Source of the DNA: CAZUMW01 sp964621615
Lineage (GTDB): Bacteria > Desulfobacterota > WTBG01 > CAIYCZ01 > CAIRTM01
Assembly: GCA_964621615.1 (NCBI GenBank)
Contig: CAZUMW010000008.1
Location: forward strand, 66,727 to 130,726
Direction of reading: 5' to 3'
Length of the DNA stretch: 64,000 bases
A program made the translations under genes and the position numbers. Shown in pieces: positions 42,964 through 52,337 of the stretch. Every line of letters begins with the position of its first letter. Positions within the stretch are counted from its first letter, which is position 1. The notes under the pieces were generated by a model. The model had not been told where the DNA came from. It did not search any database and saw only the letters and a program-made list of their open reading frames with translations.

Positions 42964-44211
42964 ATGCCGATTAACAAAGTGGAAAAAGCTATCCAGGAAA
43001 TACAAAAGGGCAATATGGTCATTTTGTGCGACGATGAGGACAGGGAAAACGAAGGCGACCTTACTATGGCCGCAGAAAAAGTGACTCCTGACCACATAAA
43101 CTTCATGGCAAAATACGGCAGGGGCCTCATCTGTCTGACCCTTACCGACGAGCAGTGCAGAAAGCTTGACCTGCCGCTCATGGTGCGGGAAAACACGTCC
43201 TCCTTTGAAACGGCTTTTACCGTGTCCGTTGATGCCCGCAAAGGAACCACAACCGGCATTTCAGCCGCCGACAGGTCCCATACCATACATACTGCCATAG
43301 CTGACAACGCCGTGCCGGAAGACCTCGGCAGGCCCGGGCACATTTTTCCGCTGCGGGCTATGCCGGGCGCCTCTCTGCGCAGAGCCGGGCAAACTGAGGG
43401 GTCGGTAGACCTGTGCAGGCTAGCCGGCATGAAGCCCGCCGGCGTCATTTGCGAGATCATGAACGACGATGGAACCATGGCGCGCATGCCGCAGCTCAAA
43501 ACCTTTGCCAGGGAGCACAAGCTTCATATTGTCACGGTCGCCGATATCATCAAGTACCGCCTCGCCAAGGAATCGCTGGTAAAAAGGATGGTCGAAACGA
43601 CGCTGCCGTCCCGGTTCGGCGGCCTTTTCAACATGATTATATATGAAAACATTATCGATGTGCATCACCATATCGCTCTTGTGAAGGGGGAGCTCGATCC
43701 CGATGACGAGGTGCTTGTGCGCGTGCATTCCGAATGCCTGACCGGCGATGCTCTGGGGTCCATGCGCTGTGACTGTGGCGAGCAGCTCTCCAGCGCCATG
43801 CAGCAGATCGATCGGGAAGGCAAAGGGGTTATTGTATACATGCGGCAGGAGGGCCGCGGAATCGGTTTTTTAAATAAAATGCGCGCCTATGCCCTGCAGG
43901 ACCAGGGGTTCGATACTGTCGAGGCAAATGAAAATCTGGGCTTCGCCCCTGATCTTCGCGACTACGGCATCGGGGCGCAGATTCTTCGCGATCTGGGAAT
44001 AAAAAACATCCGGCTGCTTACCAACAATCCTAAAAAAATCGTCGGGCTTGAGGGGTACGGGCTTAAAATAACGGAGCGCGTGCCGCTTGAGATAACGCCG
44101 CGCACCGACAATATAAAATATCTTTCTACAAAAAAGCAGAAACTGGGGCACATGCTTTCGCTTGAAGAAAAGGAAGCACAATCGACCAAAAAACATAAGC
44201 CGGATGCATAA
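42964..44211 (+). CDS. ribBA: Bifunctional 3,4-dihydroxy-2-butanone 4-phosphate synthase / GTP cyclohydrolase II
   Basis: 415 residues from ATG 42964. The RibB domain (about 1-200) has ILCDDEDRENEGDLTMAAE, with acidic metal ligands, and HTIHTAIAD. The RibA domain (about 205-395) has the zinc site ECLTGDALGSMRCDCGEQL and YMRQEGRGIGFLNKMRAYALQD (in parts) with NPKKIVGLEGYGL. Both active sites look intact. It supplies both substrates of the riboflavin pathway. The last 20 residues are a lysine-rich tail. Confidence 0.95.
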   Translation: MPINKVEKAIQEIQKGNMVILCDDEDRENEGDLTMAAEKVTPDHINFMAKYGRGLICLTLTDEQCRKLDLPLMVRENTSSFETAFTVSVDARKGTTTGISAADRSHTIHTAIADNAVPEDLGRPGHIFPLRAMPGASLRRAGQTEGSVDLCRLAGMKPAGVICEIMNDDGTMARMPQLKTFAREHKLHIVTVADIIKYRLAKESLVKRMVETTLPSRFGGLFNMIIYENIIDVHHHIALVKGELDPDDEVLVRVHSECLTGDALGSMRCDCGEQLSSAMQQIDREGKGVIVYMRQEGRGIGFLNKMRAYALQDQGFDTVEANENLGFAPDLRDYGIGAQILRDLGIKNIRLLTNNPKKIVGLEGYGLKITERVPLEITPRTDNIKYLSTKKQKLGHMLSLEEKEAQSTKKHKPDA

Positions 44212-44287
44212 ACGGCGTTTGCCGTTATTGCGCGAGCGCCATAGCAAGGTGATGCACTATTAACCGCGACATGCACAAGGAGAAATC

Positions 44288-44755
44288 ATGGCAAGAACAA
44301 TAGAGGGAAAGCTTGATGCCAAGGGGCTGAACATTGCTATTATCATGAGCCGCTTTAATGACTTTGTGGTCAACCGGCTGCTGGGGGGAGCCCGGGATGC
44401 GCTCATCCGCCACGGGGCGGAGGAGGATGCCATCGATGTAATCAAAACCCCGGGATCTTTCGAAATACCCCTGCTTGCACAGCGCGCCGCAAAAACCGGA
44501 AAGTACGATGCTGTCATATGCCTGGGTGCGGTCATCCGCGGAGCAACCCCTCACTTTGACTATGTAGCCGCCGAGGTTTCCAAGGGTATCGCGGCCGTCG
44601 GGCTGGAAACAGGCGTGCCGATAGCGTTCGGCATACTGACAACCGATACTATTGAGCAGGCCATAGAGCGCGCCGGGTCGAAATCCGGCAACAAGGGGTG
44701 GGATGCTGCCCTCTCAGCCATAGAAATGGCTAACGTGCTGAAACAATTCAGCTGA
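44288..44755 (+). CDS. ribH: 6,7-dimethyl-8-ribityllumazine synthase
   Basis: 155 residues. Conserved motifs: IIMSRFNDFVVNRLLGGA near the N-terminus, IKTPGSFEIPLLAQRAA, the substrate-binding ICLGAVIRGATPHFDYVAAEVSKGI (in parts, with catalytic His) and FGILTTDTIEQAIERAGSKSGNKGWDA (in parts). It joins the RibB and RibA/D products into lumazine, usually as a 60-subunit capsid or pentamer. AAGGAGAA precedes the start. nusB follows after 28 bp, a standard pairing. Confidence 0.96.
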   Translation: MARTIEGKLDAKGLNIAIIMSRFNDFVVNRLLGGARDALIRHGAEEDAIDVIKTPGSFEIPLLAQRAAKTGKYDAVICLGAVIRGATPHFDYVAAEVSKGIAAVGLETGVPIAFGILTTDTIEQAIERAGSKSGNKGWDAALSAIEMANVLKQFS

Positions 44756-44783
44756 ATCCTTTTACAAAGCGAATTTATTACCT

Positions 44784-45209
44784 ATGGGAAGAAGAAAGGC
44801 TCGAGAAATAGCCCTGCAGCTGCTCTATCAGTTTGAAATGAACGATATCGATCTTGAAAAGGGCCTTGTGCTGTATTGGGACAACTACCGCCACCCGCCG
44901 GCTGTCCGTTCGTTTGCCGATTTCCTTGTGCGGGGAACACGCACGAATCAGCCCCATATAGACACCGTAATTGCAAAAACGGCAAAAAACTGGTCCTTTG
45001 AAAGAATCAGCCCTGTCGACAGAAACATTCTCCGGCTCGCGGTATATGAGATGCTTTTTTGTGAAGATATTCCCTACAAAGTCACCGTGAATGAGGCAAT
45101 TGAACTGGGCAAAAAATTCGCCTCTGAAAAATCAAGCGCCTTTATCAACGGCATCCTCGATAATATTTTTGCCCAAAACCCCGATTTGCATAAGCAGGCC
45201 TCTGTATAA
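44784..45209 (+). CDS. nusB: Transcription antitermination factor NusB
   Basis: 141 residues, all-helical. MGRRKAREIALQLLYQFEMN, the RISPVDRNILRLAVYEMLF segment and VTVNEAIELGKKFASEKSSAFINGILDNI (in parts) are typical. It binds boxA RNA with NusE (S10) to prevent premature termination of rRNA transcripts. It closes the rib cluster, as in many bacteria. Confidence 0.95.
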   Translation: MGRRKAREIALQLLYQFEMNDIDLEKGLVLYWDNYRHPPAVRSFADFLVRGTRTNQPHIDTVIAKTAKNWSFERISPVDRNILRLAVYEMLFCEDIPYKVTVNEAIELGKKFASEKSSAFINGILDNIFAQNPDLHKQASV

Positions 45210-45278
45210 TCATCCACCCCTTTCCATATGCAACGCTGTGATTATTATGTAAGAAAACAATAATCAGAAAACACGCAT

Positions 45279-46529
45279 ATGTCTGAAGCACCCCCCAATT
45301 CTTCGCTGATTATTTTTGTTGTCGGCGCGATCATTGTCGTTAACATATTCATTAAATCCTGCTGTGAAAAATTGCGTATTCCCGCCCTTGTTGGATATAT
45401 GGTTCTGGGGTTTCTGCTTGCAGCGGGAGATGCCCAGATCGGCCTGCTTTCCGCACAGAATCGTGATATATTGGTTTTTCTTGCAGATATCGGGGTTATC
45501 GCCCTGCTGTTTAGAATTGGGCTGGAGAGCAATATCCACGGGCTTATAAAACAGCTGCGAAGCGCAAGCATTATCTGGGTCGTCAACGTTGCACTAAGCG
45601 GCCTCGCCGGGTTTGCAGCTGCATACTACCTTCTCCGACTTGAGCTCATTCCAAGCCTGTTCACCGGTATCGCACTGACCGCCACAAGCGTGGGGATATC
45701 GGTTGCGGCATGGAAAGACGCAGGCCGCCTTTCTTCGCCTGAGGGCGAGCTGCTGCTGGATGTTGCCGAGCTTGACGACATATCAAGCATTATGCTGATG
45801 GCGGTGCTGTTCGGAGTTGTTCCGGTGCTGCGCAGCGGCAGCAATGACGAATTGTTTGCACAGCTGCTTGTTCAAATCGGATTTATAGCCGCCAAGCTTA
45901 TCTGCTTCGGCGCCATCTGCCTGCTTGCCGCCCGCTACCTCGAAAAAAAAATCACGGGATTCTTCGGAACCATGAACTCATACATCGAGCCCATGCTCAC
46001 CGTCCTTGGCACAGGTTTCATAATAGCCGCTCTTGCGGGGTTCCTTGATTTTTCCCTTGCGATAGGAGCCTTTTTCGCCGGGCTTATTTTCAGCCTCGAC
46101 AAAAGGGCGGTCAAAATTGATGCATCGTTTGACTCCCTCTATGAGCTGTTCGCTCCGTTCTTTTTTATCGGTATAGGACTGCACATTGACCCTCATTCGC
46201 TGACAGCCGCTGGCGGAATCGGCCTGCTTCTTCTGGCAGCAGCGATTGTCGGCAAGGTTGCCGGCGTGGCAGCCCCCTGCCTGTTAAGCACGGGCGGAGC
46301 AGGCGCCGTAGTGCTTGGAATCAGCATGATTCCCCGCGCGGAAATCGCCATGGTCGTTATGCAGCGAGGCCTCGCTATGGGGGTCTGGGCGGTGCCGGGG
46401 GAGCTGTATTCGGCTATGGTACTCATTTGTGCCGTCACCTGTCTGGCATCACCCATTGTGGTGAAAAAATCAATCAGCAGGCTGCCCTCATCCGGCAGCG
46501 CTGAGCCGAAAGGAGAACATAATGCCTGA
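45279..46529 (+). CDS. CPA2-family cation:proton antiporter (KefB-like)
   Basis: 416 residues with about 12 hydrophobic segments. The sixth-helix signature appears as LTATSVGISVAAWKDAGRLS followed by LLDVAELDDISSIM, matching the NhaA/KefB ion-binding acidic pair (here ELDD, where many members have DD). No C-terminal TrkA-N domain is present, so regulation by nucleotide binding is not expected. It may exchange K+ or Na+ for protons; the ion cannot be decided. It overlaps the next gene by 8 bp. Confidence 0.88.
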   Translation: MSEAPPNSSLIIFVVGAIIVVNIFIKSCCEKLRIPALVGYMVLGFLLAAGDAQIGLLSAQNRDILVFLADIGVIALLFRIGLESNIHGLIKQLRSASIIWVVNVALSGLAGFAAAYYLLRLELIPSLFTGIALTATSVGISVAAWKDAGRLSSPEGELLLDVAELDDISSIMLMAVLFGVVPVLRSGSNDELFAQLLVQIGFIAAKLICFGAICLLAARYLEKKITGFFGTMNSYIEPMLTVLGTGFIIAALAGFLDFSLAIGAFFAGLIFSLDKRAVKIDASFDSLYELFAPFFFIGIGLHIDPHSLTAAGGIGLLLLAAAIVGKVAGVAAPCLLSTGGAGAVVLGISMIPRAEIAMVVMQRGLAMGVWAVPGELYSAMVLICAVTCLASPIVVKKSISRLPSSGSAEPKGEHNA

Positions 46530-47313
46530 GCTGCCTGATGTGGAAATATTTAAACGATATGTACAGGCAACATCCCTGCACCAGAACATTAAAAGCGCAG
46601 AGGCACACAGCACGAAAGTGCTTAAAGACATTACCGCCGAACAGCTCAATTCCTCGCTCAGGGGGCACAGCTTTGAAGCGGCTCACCGCAGGGGAAAATA
46701 TCTTTTTTTAACGCTGAACAATGCTGAAAAAACTCTGGTACTCCATTTCGGTATGACCGGCTTTCTGCACTATATCCGGAAAAAAAGCGAGCCGCCGCGC
46801 CACGCACGTATTCGTTTCAATTTTGCGCACAGCCGTACGCTGTTTTACGTATGCTCACGGCAGCTGGGCTTTGTGACGATTGCCGATTCAATGGAAGGCT
46901 ATCTGCAGCAGCTCAAGCTCGGGCCCGACGCATGGTCGGTAAAGCGCGGCACCTTTAACGATATCATGAAAAAAGCGGCCGGAGCGCTTAAGCCTTTTTT
47001 GATGAACCAGAAGAATATAGCCGGGCTTGGCAATATTTATGTCGATGAAATACTCTTTCACGCCGGGCTGCACCCGACCGGCAAGGCGCAAAATCTGACT
47101 GCTCAGGAGCGGGACGATCTGTACAGCACCATGCAGTCGGTGCTGCGCACAGCGGTACACTGCCATGCAGACCCCGAATCGTTTCCGGATTCCTATCTTT
47201 TGCCGAAAAGGAAAAAAAACGCCGAATGCCCGCGGTGCGAAAACACTATTCAAAAAATTTCGGTGGGAGGGCGCTCTGCGTATGTGTGTCCATCCTGCCA
47301 GCACGCTCCTTAG
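46522..47313 (+). CDS. mutM: Fpg/Nei-family DNA glycosylase
   Basis: 263 residues. The mature N-terminus PELPDVE carries the catalytic proline and the general acid Glu (P1-E2 after Met removal). AAHRRGKYLFLTL holds the conserved lysine. NQKNIAGLGNIYVDEILFHAGLHP is the helix-two-turn-helix (in parts), and CPRCENTIQKISVGGRSAYVCPSC (in parts) the zinc finger with four Cys. It removes oxidised purines from DNA and cuts the strand. The start PELPDVE differs from the usual PELPEVE, so Nei-type activity cannot be excluded. It converges with ftsH 14 bp away. Confidence 0.88.
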   Translation: MPELPDVEIFKRYVQATSLHQNIKSAEAHSTKVLKDITAEQLNSSLRGHSFEAAHRRGKYLFLTLNNAEKTLVLHFGMTGFLHYIRKKSEPPRHARIRFNFAHSRTLFYVCSRQLGFVTIADSMEGYLQQLKLGPDAWSVKRGTFNDIMKKAAGALKPFLMNQKNIAGLGNIYVDEILFHAGLHPTGKAQNLTAQERDDLYSTMQSVLRTAVHCHADPESFPDSYLLPKRKKNAECPRCENTIQKISVGGRSAYVCPSCQHAP

Positions 47314-47326
47314 CCTCTCTCACATG

Positions 47327-49222
47327 TCAGCTGCCGGAAGCCTCCTCCTGCTGCCGCCGGGCTGCATCAAGCACGTCGTCTATGTCATCCTGCTCCAGCG
47401 TTTCGCGCTCAAGAAGGGCCTGTGCAAGAGCGTTCAGCTCGGCCCGGTGGTGCGAGAGAATATCAAATGCCTTTTGTTCCATTGTGCTGATAAGGCTCCG
47501 TATCTCCTCGTCGATATGCTGTGCGGTCCGCTCGCTGAACTGCTTCGGCTCGGTCATCTCCCGACCAAGAAACGGATGAGCCCCCCCCTGATGAAACGTA
47601 ACCGGCCCCAGCTTTTCGCTCATACCCCAGTTACAGATCATGCGGCGGGCAAGCTTGGTCGCGTTTTCAAGATCGTTGCTTGCGCCGGTGGTGACCTCGC
47701 TGAACATTATCTTCTCTGCTGACCGCCCGCCGAGCATTATGGCAATGCGGTGCTGCAGGTATTCTTTGCCCAGGTTGTGGCGGTCTTCATCGGGAATTTG
47801 TTCGGTTACGCCAAGCGACCGGCTGCGGGGAATAATGGTTACCTTTTTCAGCGGGTCGGTCCGGCGAAGCAGTTTTGCAACAAGCGTGTGGCCGGCCTCG
47901 TGATAGGCCACAATCCTCTTTTCCTCTTCGTTAAACACGTTTTCGCGCTTCAGCCCGAGCATAAGCTTGTCGATGCTGTCTTCAAAATCGTCCATTTCAA
48001 CCTGTTTTTTGCTCTTCCGCGCGGCAAGAAGCGCAGCTTCGTTGGCAAGGTTCTGCAGATCGGCGCCGGAAAAGCCGACGGTCATCTTTGCGATATCTCC
48101 GAGCTGTATCCCGTCAGCCAGGGGAATATTTTCTGTGTGAATCTTCAGAATTTCCTCGCGCTCATCCTTGTGCGGCAGCTCAAGGACCACACGCCGGTCA
48201 AAGCGGCCGGGCCGCAAAAGCGCCGGGTCAAGCACGTCGGGCCTGTTTGTAGCGGCTATCACCACAATCGATTCACGGGGGGAAAAGCCGTCCATCTCGG
48301 ACAAAATCTGATTCAGCGTCTGCTCGCGCTCATCATGCCCGCCGCCGACACCTGTGCCCCGGACGCGACCTATAGAATCTATTTCGTCGATAAAAATAAT
48401 TGCGGGGGCGTTCTGCTTTGCGCTGCTGAACATGTCGCGCACGCGCGAGGCCCCAACCCCGACGAACATTTCAACAAATTCCGACCCGCTTATGATATAA
48501 AAAGGAACGCGGGCCTCTCCGGCGACAGCCCTCGCAAGAAGCGTTTTCCCGGTACCCGGCGGGCCAACCAGAAGCATTCCCTTCGGAAGCGTTCCCCCAA
48601 GGGAGTTGAATTTCCGGGGATCCTTTAAATACTCAACCACCTCCGTGAGCTCTTTTTTGGCGCTGCGCGCTCCGGCAACATCATCAAAGGTTATATCCTG
48701 ATCGGTTTTCTGGTACAGCTTTGCCTTTGATTTCCCGAAGCCGAACATCCCCCCGCCAGGCCCGCCGCCGCCCATGCGCTGCTGCATTTTCCTGCTGCCG
48801 TAAATAAAAAGGCCGATTATCAGAACCCAGGGGAGCACGTTCAGCAGCAGCAGCCCGAACCACGACTTTGTCTCAGGGGTTACGTGTACGATAACGTCAT
48901 TTTGTTCGAGAAGATCAAGAAGCTCCCGGTCATCAACCGGCGGGATGGCTGTCCTGAAGCGTTCATATGAAGCGGCATCATTTCCTGAGCCTTTTTTTAC
49001 CGCATCCTTAAAGGAGCCGGTAACGCGCTGTCCCTTTATGGTTATTTCAGCTATAGAGCCCTCTGAGATTTTTTGTTTAAAATCGGAATACGGCAGCGCT
49101 AAGCGCCTGGGCTGATTATATACATAATAATACCCCAGCGCCGCGGTCAGGACCAAAACCCATATAATGGTGGAAATTTTATACTGCCTTCCCGGGTTCT
49201 GCTGCTGATTCTGCTCAGTCAT
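47327..49222 (-). CDS. ftsH: ATP-dependent zinc metalloprotease FtsH
   Basis: 631 residues. Two membrane helices (about 16-34 and 121-142) flank a periplasmic domain. The AAA module has Walker A GPPGTGKT (220-227), Walker B IIFIDEID (275-282) and the arginine-finger region ATNRPDVLDPALLRPGRFDRR (in parts). The zinc protease site is HEAGH (441-445) with the third ligand in the following helices. It degrades misfolded membrane proteins and regulators such as LpxC. The gene appears monocistronic and is convergent with the glycosylase gene. Confidence 0.97.
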   Translation of the reverse strand: MTEQNQQQNPGRQYKISTIIWVLVLTAALGYYYVYNQPRRLALPYSDFKQKISEGSIAEITIKGQRVTGSFKDAVKKGSGNDAASYERFRTAIPPVDDRELLDLLEQNDVIVHVTPETKSWFGLLLLNVLPWVLIIGLFIYGSRKMQQRMGGGGPGGGMFGFGKSKAKLYQKTDQDITFDDVAGARSAKKELTEVVEYLKDPRKFNSLGGTLPKGMLLVGPPGTGKTLLARAVAGEARVPFYIISGSEFVEMFVGVGASRVRDMFSSAKQNAPAIIFIDEIDSIGRVRGTGVGGGHDEREQTLNQILSEMDGFSPRESIVVIAATNRPDVLDPALLRPGRFDRRVVLELPHKDEREEILKIHTENIPLADGIQLGDIAKMTVGFSGADLQNLANEAALLAARKSKKQVEMDDFEDSIDKLMLGLKRENVFNEEEKRIVAYHEAGHTLVAKLLRRTDPLKKVTIIPRSRSLGVTEQIPDEDRHNLGKEYLQHRIAIMLGGRSAEKIMFSEVTTGASNDLENATKLARRMICNWGMSEKLGPVTFHQGGAHPFLGREMTEPKQFSERTAQHIDEEIRSLISTMEQKAFDILSHHRAELNALAQALLERETLEQDDIDDVLDAARRQQEEASGS

Positions 49223-49397
49223 GTTCGAGTACCCTTTCAGCAGTACGCAGTACGAGAGGAACCGCCTGCCGGCGGCTTAGTAGAAGCCCGGCGCGAGCGA
49301 CGCGTAAAAACCTACACCGGCAGCCGGGCCGGAAACCGCCCGCTGGAGCCGCTGTGCTGCTCAGCGCGGCGTTACGAGAACCTGCACTGTGAAGCCG

Positions 49398-50786
49398 CTA
49401 CGGTCGGCTTTTCATGAACGTCTTCAAGGCATCAAACTTCCTGAAATTTCTCATCTTCTGCAGCGCCTTGGCTTCTATTTGACGAATCCGCTCCTTGGTA
49501 ATACCGAACTGATTGCTGATTTCCTCGAGCGTATACTCATTGTTCACACCGATGCCGAACCGCAGGCGAAGAATCTTCTCCTCACGCGGGCTCAGCTCGC
49601 GCAGCGCTTCATCGGCGATGGTATGCAGCTGGGAAAGCGACACTTCATCAATAATTGACGCCGCCAGGGGATTGGTAATAAAATCCATCAGCACAGATTG
49701 ACCGTCTCCGACAGGGGTCTCCAGGGAAAGTGATTCATGTCTGGACTGCAGCAGGCTGTCGACCTTGTCGCTGCTCAGCCCGGTATCCCGTGCAATTTCC
49801 TGTGACGAGGCTTTTGCACCCTTTTTCTTGGTAATCTTGTGGGCGCTTCTGATAACCTTGTTCAGCTTCTCATGAATGTGCACAGGAATGCGGATAGTGG
49901 ATGTTTTTTCATTAATGTAGCGTGCAATGCTTTGCTGAATCCACCATGTAGCGTACGTGCTGAGCCGGTTGCCCATGCGATAGTCAAATTTTTCCACGGC
50001 CCGAATGAGCCCGATATTGCCTTCCTGAATCAGATCAGACAGAGGCAAACCGCTTTTGACATATTTTTTAGCTATTTTTATCACCAGCCGCAGGTTACAC
50101 TTGACAAGCGTGTTTTTGGCCCCGGCTACTCGTTTTTCCGTCTTTTTGAGCTCCCCGAGTATAAAGCCTGTTTCTTTGAAAAACGCCGCCTGCCTGCCCC
50201 TGTCAGGTTTTAGATACCGCTTCAGAGCTGACTGCAGCTTCGGGCCGGCCATGGGGGCAACATCAACAGCGCCGACAACGGCATCCAGCTCGCCGGCATA
50301 CCGCGCTCTTCTTCGCTGCAGCGTTCTTTTGCTTACCGCTGCCCTGGAGGGGCTTTCGAGCGCCCGCTCAACGGCGCGTATTTCTCCCGTCAGGGCATCA
50401 GCACGCTGCGCGCTCTCAACAAAATGAGCAACGCATTCCAGATGCGGATCGGCAGCCGCCTCCTCACGAAGGCGCGCAAGCTTTTTCTGAGTCAGAACAC
50501 GTCGATCTGTCATGCGGGACAACAAAACAAGCCAATCCTTAATCAGCTCGTCAACGCACTGCCGCGCCTCAAATATCTCACGGGCCACACGCTGCTCTTC
50601 GTCTGCCGTCAATATGGGATATTTTGGCAGCTCTTTCAGGTACGCCGTCATCGCGTCTGTGCTTTCACCCAAAGCGTTTCGCGTGTTTTTAACTTTTTTA
50701 TCACGGCTGTCCGCATGGGAATGGTGATCTTCTCGGTATTGTTCCCGGGGCATAGGCTGCTGTTTTCTGGTTGCTTCAAGTAACAT
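49398..50786 (-). CDS. RNA polymerase sigma factor, RpoD/RpoS type
   Basis: 462 residues. Region 1.2 (about 43-80, DAMTAYLKELPKYPILTADEEQ in part) is followed by a 140-residue charged insert of no recognised domain (about 84-222). Region 2 comes next (NLRLVIKIAKKYVKSGLPLSDLIQEGNIGL in parts; 2.4 is STYATWWIQQSIARYI), then region 3 and region 4 with the helix-turn-helix EEISNQFGITKERIRQIEAKAL (in parts). It directs RNA polymerase to sigma-70 promoters. Q in WWIQQ replaces the R of most RpoD. It lacks a long region 1.1, so it may be an alternative RpoS-like factor rather than the main one. Confidence 0.88.
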   Translation of the reverse strand: MLLEATRKQQPMPREQYREDHHSHADSRDKKVKNTRNALGESTDAMTAYLKELPKYPILTADEEQRVAREIFEARQCVDELIKDWLVLLSRMTDRRVLTQKKLARLREEAAADPHLECVAHFVESAQRADALTGEIRAVERALESPSRAAVSKRTLQRRRARYAGELDAVVGAVDVAPMAGPKLQSALKRYLKPDRGRQAAFFKETGFILGELKKTEKRVAGAKNTLVKCNLRLVIKIAKKYVKSGLPLSDLIQEGNIGLIRAVEKFDYRMGNRLSTYATWWIQQSIARYINEKTSTIRIPVHIHEKLNKVIRSAHKITKKKGAKASSQEIARDTGLSSDKVDSLLQSRHESLSLETPVGDGQSVLMDFITNPLAASIIDEVSLSQLHTIADEALRELSPREEKILRLRFGIGVNNEYTLEEISNQFGITKERIRQIEAKALQKMRNFRKFDALKTFMKSRP

Positions 50787-51065
50787 AGTTTAAATCTAAT
50801 GAGTTAAAAGAAATTATAAATTATTATATTAAATTACCGTCGTTGCCATACTCTGCGCTTACGTTATAGAAGATAATCACTCAACCGTGATATGTCAATT
50901 TGTCACACACGGCGAATAATATCACGCCTGCTTATGATCGCGATAAAAGGTGACCGTCAATAAGGACATGCAGGAGTAAGCAAAAGGTATTCCAGGCAAG
51001 AAATATATGGATAACGCCACCGGAATATTTTATTTAAGCAACTATACATATTTAGCATATAAATA

Positions 51066-52337
51066 TCATTTTTGCAACGGGCCTACCGATTCGGCTGTGG
51101 CTTTTGTTTTAGTGGCAAGCAGCTCCCACTCAACCCTGATCCGCCGTTTTGCCTCCTCCCACAGATTGCTCTCTGATTCGCGGTAACCGGAGCCGGCGGC
51201 GGCAGCGTCGGCATAAATGCTTAATGCTTTATCGGCGCACCGCTCTATGGAAAAGCTGCGTGCGGTCTCCTCAGCGTGTTTGCTCAGCTGCGCTCTTGCC
51301 GTATCATCCATTCGCGCAATCCATAGCAGCGCATCGACAAAGCGGTCCTTGTTTTCCTGCGGAAGCAGGCAGCCGTTATACCCGTCGCGGACAACCTCCC
51401 TGACGCCCGGAGCATCTACGGCCACAACCGGCAAGCCCGCCGCCATCGCTTCGGTAAGCACAATGCCCTGCGTTTCCGACTGGGAGGCAAACACAAAAAC
51501 GTCGGCGGCGTGATAGGCGTCGACAAGGCGCTGCCCCTCAAGGGTGCCGAAGGCATGCACCCGGCTTTCCATGCCGTTTTCCGCGAACAGCCTTTTCACA
51601 TCCTCCTCCGAGGGACCCGTGCCGATAAGGAAAAAACGCGCCCGATCATAGCGCCTGCAAAGCGATATAATCGCTTCAGCAAGGAATCCCACGTTTTTTT
51701 CAGGTGAAACGCGGCTGACAAATCCGAGCACAAAATCATCCGGATCCACTCCGGCGTGCTGCCTGAATGATGTGCCGTCGCCGCCTGTGAAGCGATCGCA
51801 ATATATGCCGGTGGGTACAATGTCAACAGGGGTGTGCACGCCGCGCTCGCTCAGCACCCGTGCAACGCTTTCGCTCGGCGCAATAACCCGGTCGCACAGG
51901 TTGGCATATTCGGTGGTAAGCGAAACGACAAACCGCTTGAGCGCCGGGGAATCTCCCGGCACATAGTGGGTATAGCGCTCATAAAAAGTATGGAAGGTGT
52001 AGACAATCGGCACGTTAAACGCTGCGGAGACCCGAAGGGCGGTATCTCCGATCAAAAAAGGGTGGTGCGAGTGAACGACATCGGGCTTAAAATCTTTAAG
52101 CGCCCCGGACAGAACCCCGGGAATCGGCAGGCGGACAGAGAAATCGGTCCCGTTGAAATTACAAATCGCCGGAACCCGTATAACTCCGTGCTCGCGCTCC
52201 GGCCGGCCGGGCTGCTCAGGTGCAACGATAGCAACAGAGTGGCCCCGCCTGCGATACATATCTGTGTACATTTCCACCGACCGCTCGACACCTCCCACAA
52301 ACGGCGTGAACGTATTGGTCATCATTACAATATTCAT
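51066..52337 (-). CDS. Glycosyltransferase family 4
   Basis: 423 residues of the GT-B fold. The N-terminal NTFTPFVGGVERSVEMY is the typical acceptor loop. VVHSHHPFLIGDTAL and the C-terminal donor site FASQSETQGIVLTEAMAAGLPVV (E-x7-E motif in part), with APGVREVVRDGYNGCLL, are conserved. Similar enzymes transfer glucose or mannose from nucleotide sugars to lipids or sugars. It overlaps the upstream hydrolase gene by 4 bp, so the two probably work on one glycan. Confidence 0.88.
   Translation of the reverse strand: MNIVMMTNTFTPFVGGVERSVEMYTDMYRRRGHSVAIVAPEQPGRPEREHGVIRVPAICNFNGTDFSVRLPIPGVLSGALKDFKPDVVHSHHPFLIGDTALRVSAAFNVPIVYTFHTFYERYTHYVPGDSPALKRFVVSLTTEYANLCDRVIAPSESVARVLSERGVHTPVDIVPTGIYCDRFTGGDGTSFRQHAGVDPDDFVLGFVSRVSPEKNVGFLAEAIISLCRRYDRARFFLIGTGPSEEDVKRLFAENGMESRVHAFGTLEGQRLVDAYHAADVFVFASQSETQGIVLTEAMAAGLPVVAVDAPGVREVVRDGYNGCLLPQENKDRFVDALLWIARMDDTARAQLSKHAEETARSFSIERCADKALSIYADAAAAGSGYRESESNLWEEAKRRIRVEWELLATKTKATAESVGPLQK

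Noticed and set aside
49223..49397. tRNA gene between sigma and ftsH (GTTCGA present)
   Set aside because: No cloverleaf could be drawn; the GTTCGA string is part of the ftsH leader.
50787..51065. Gene or mobile element in the AT-rich gap before the sigma gene
   Set aside because: No inverted repeats or coding frame; it looks like a promoter region.
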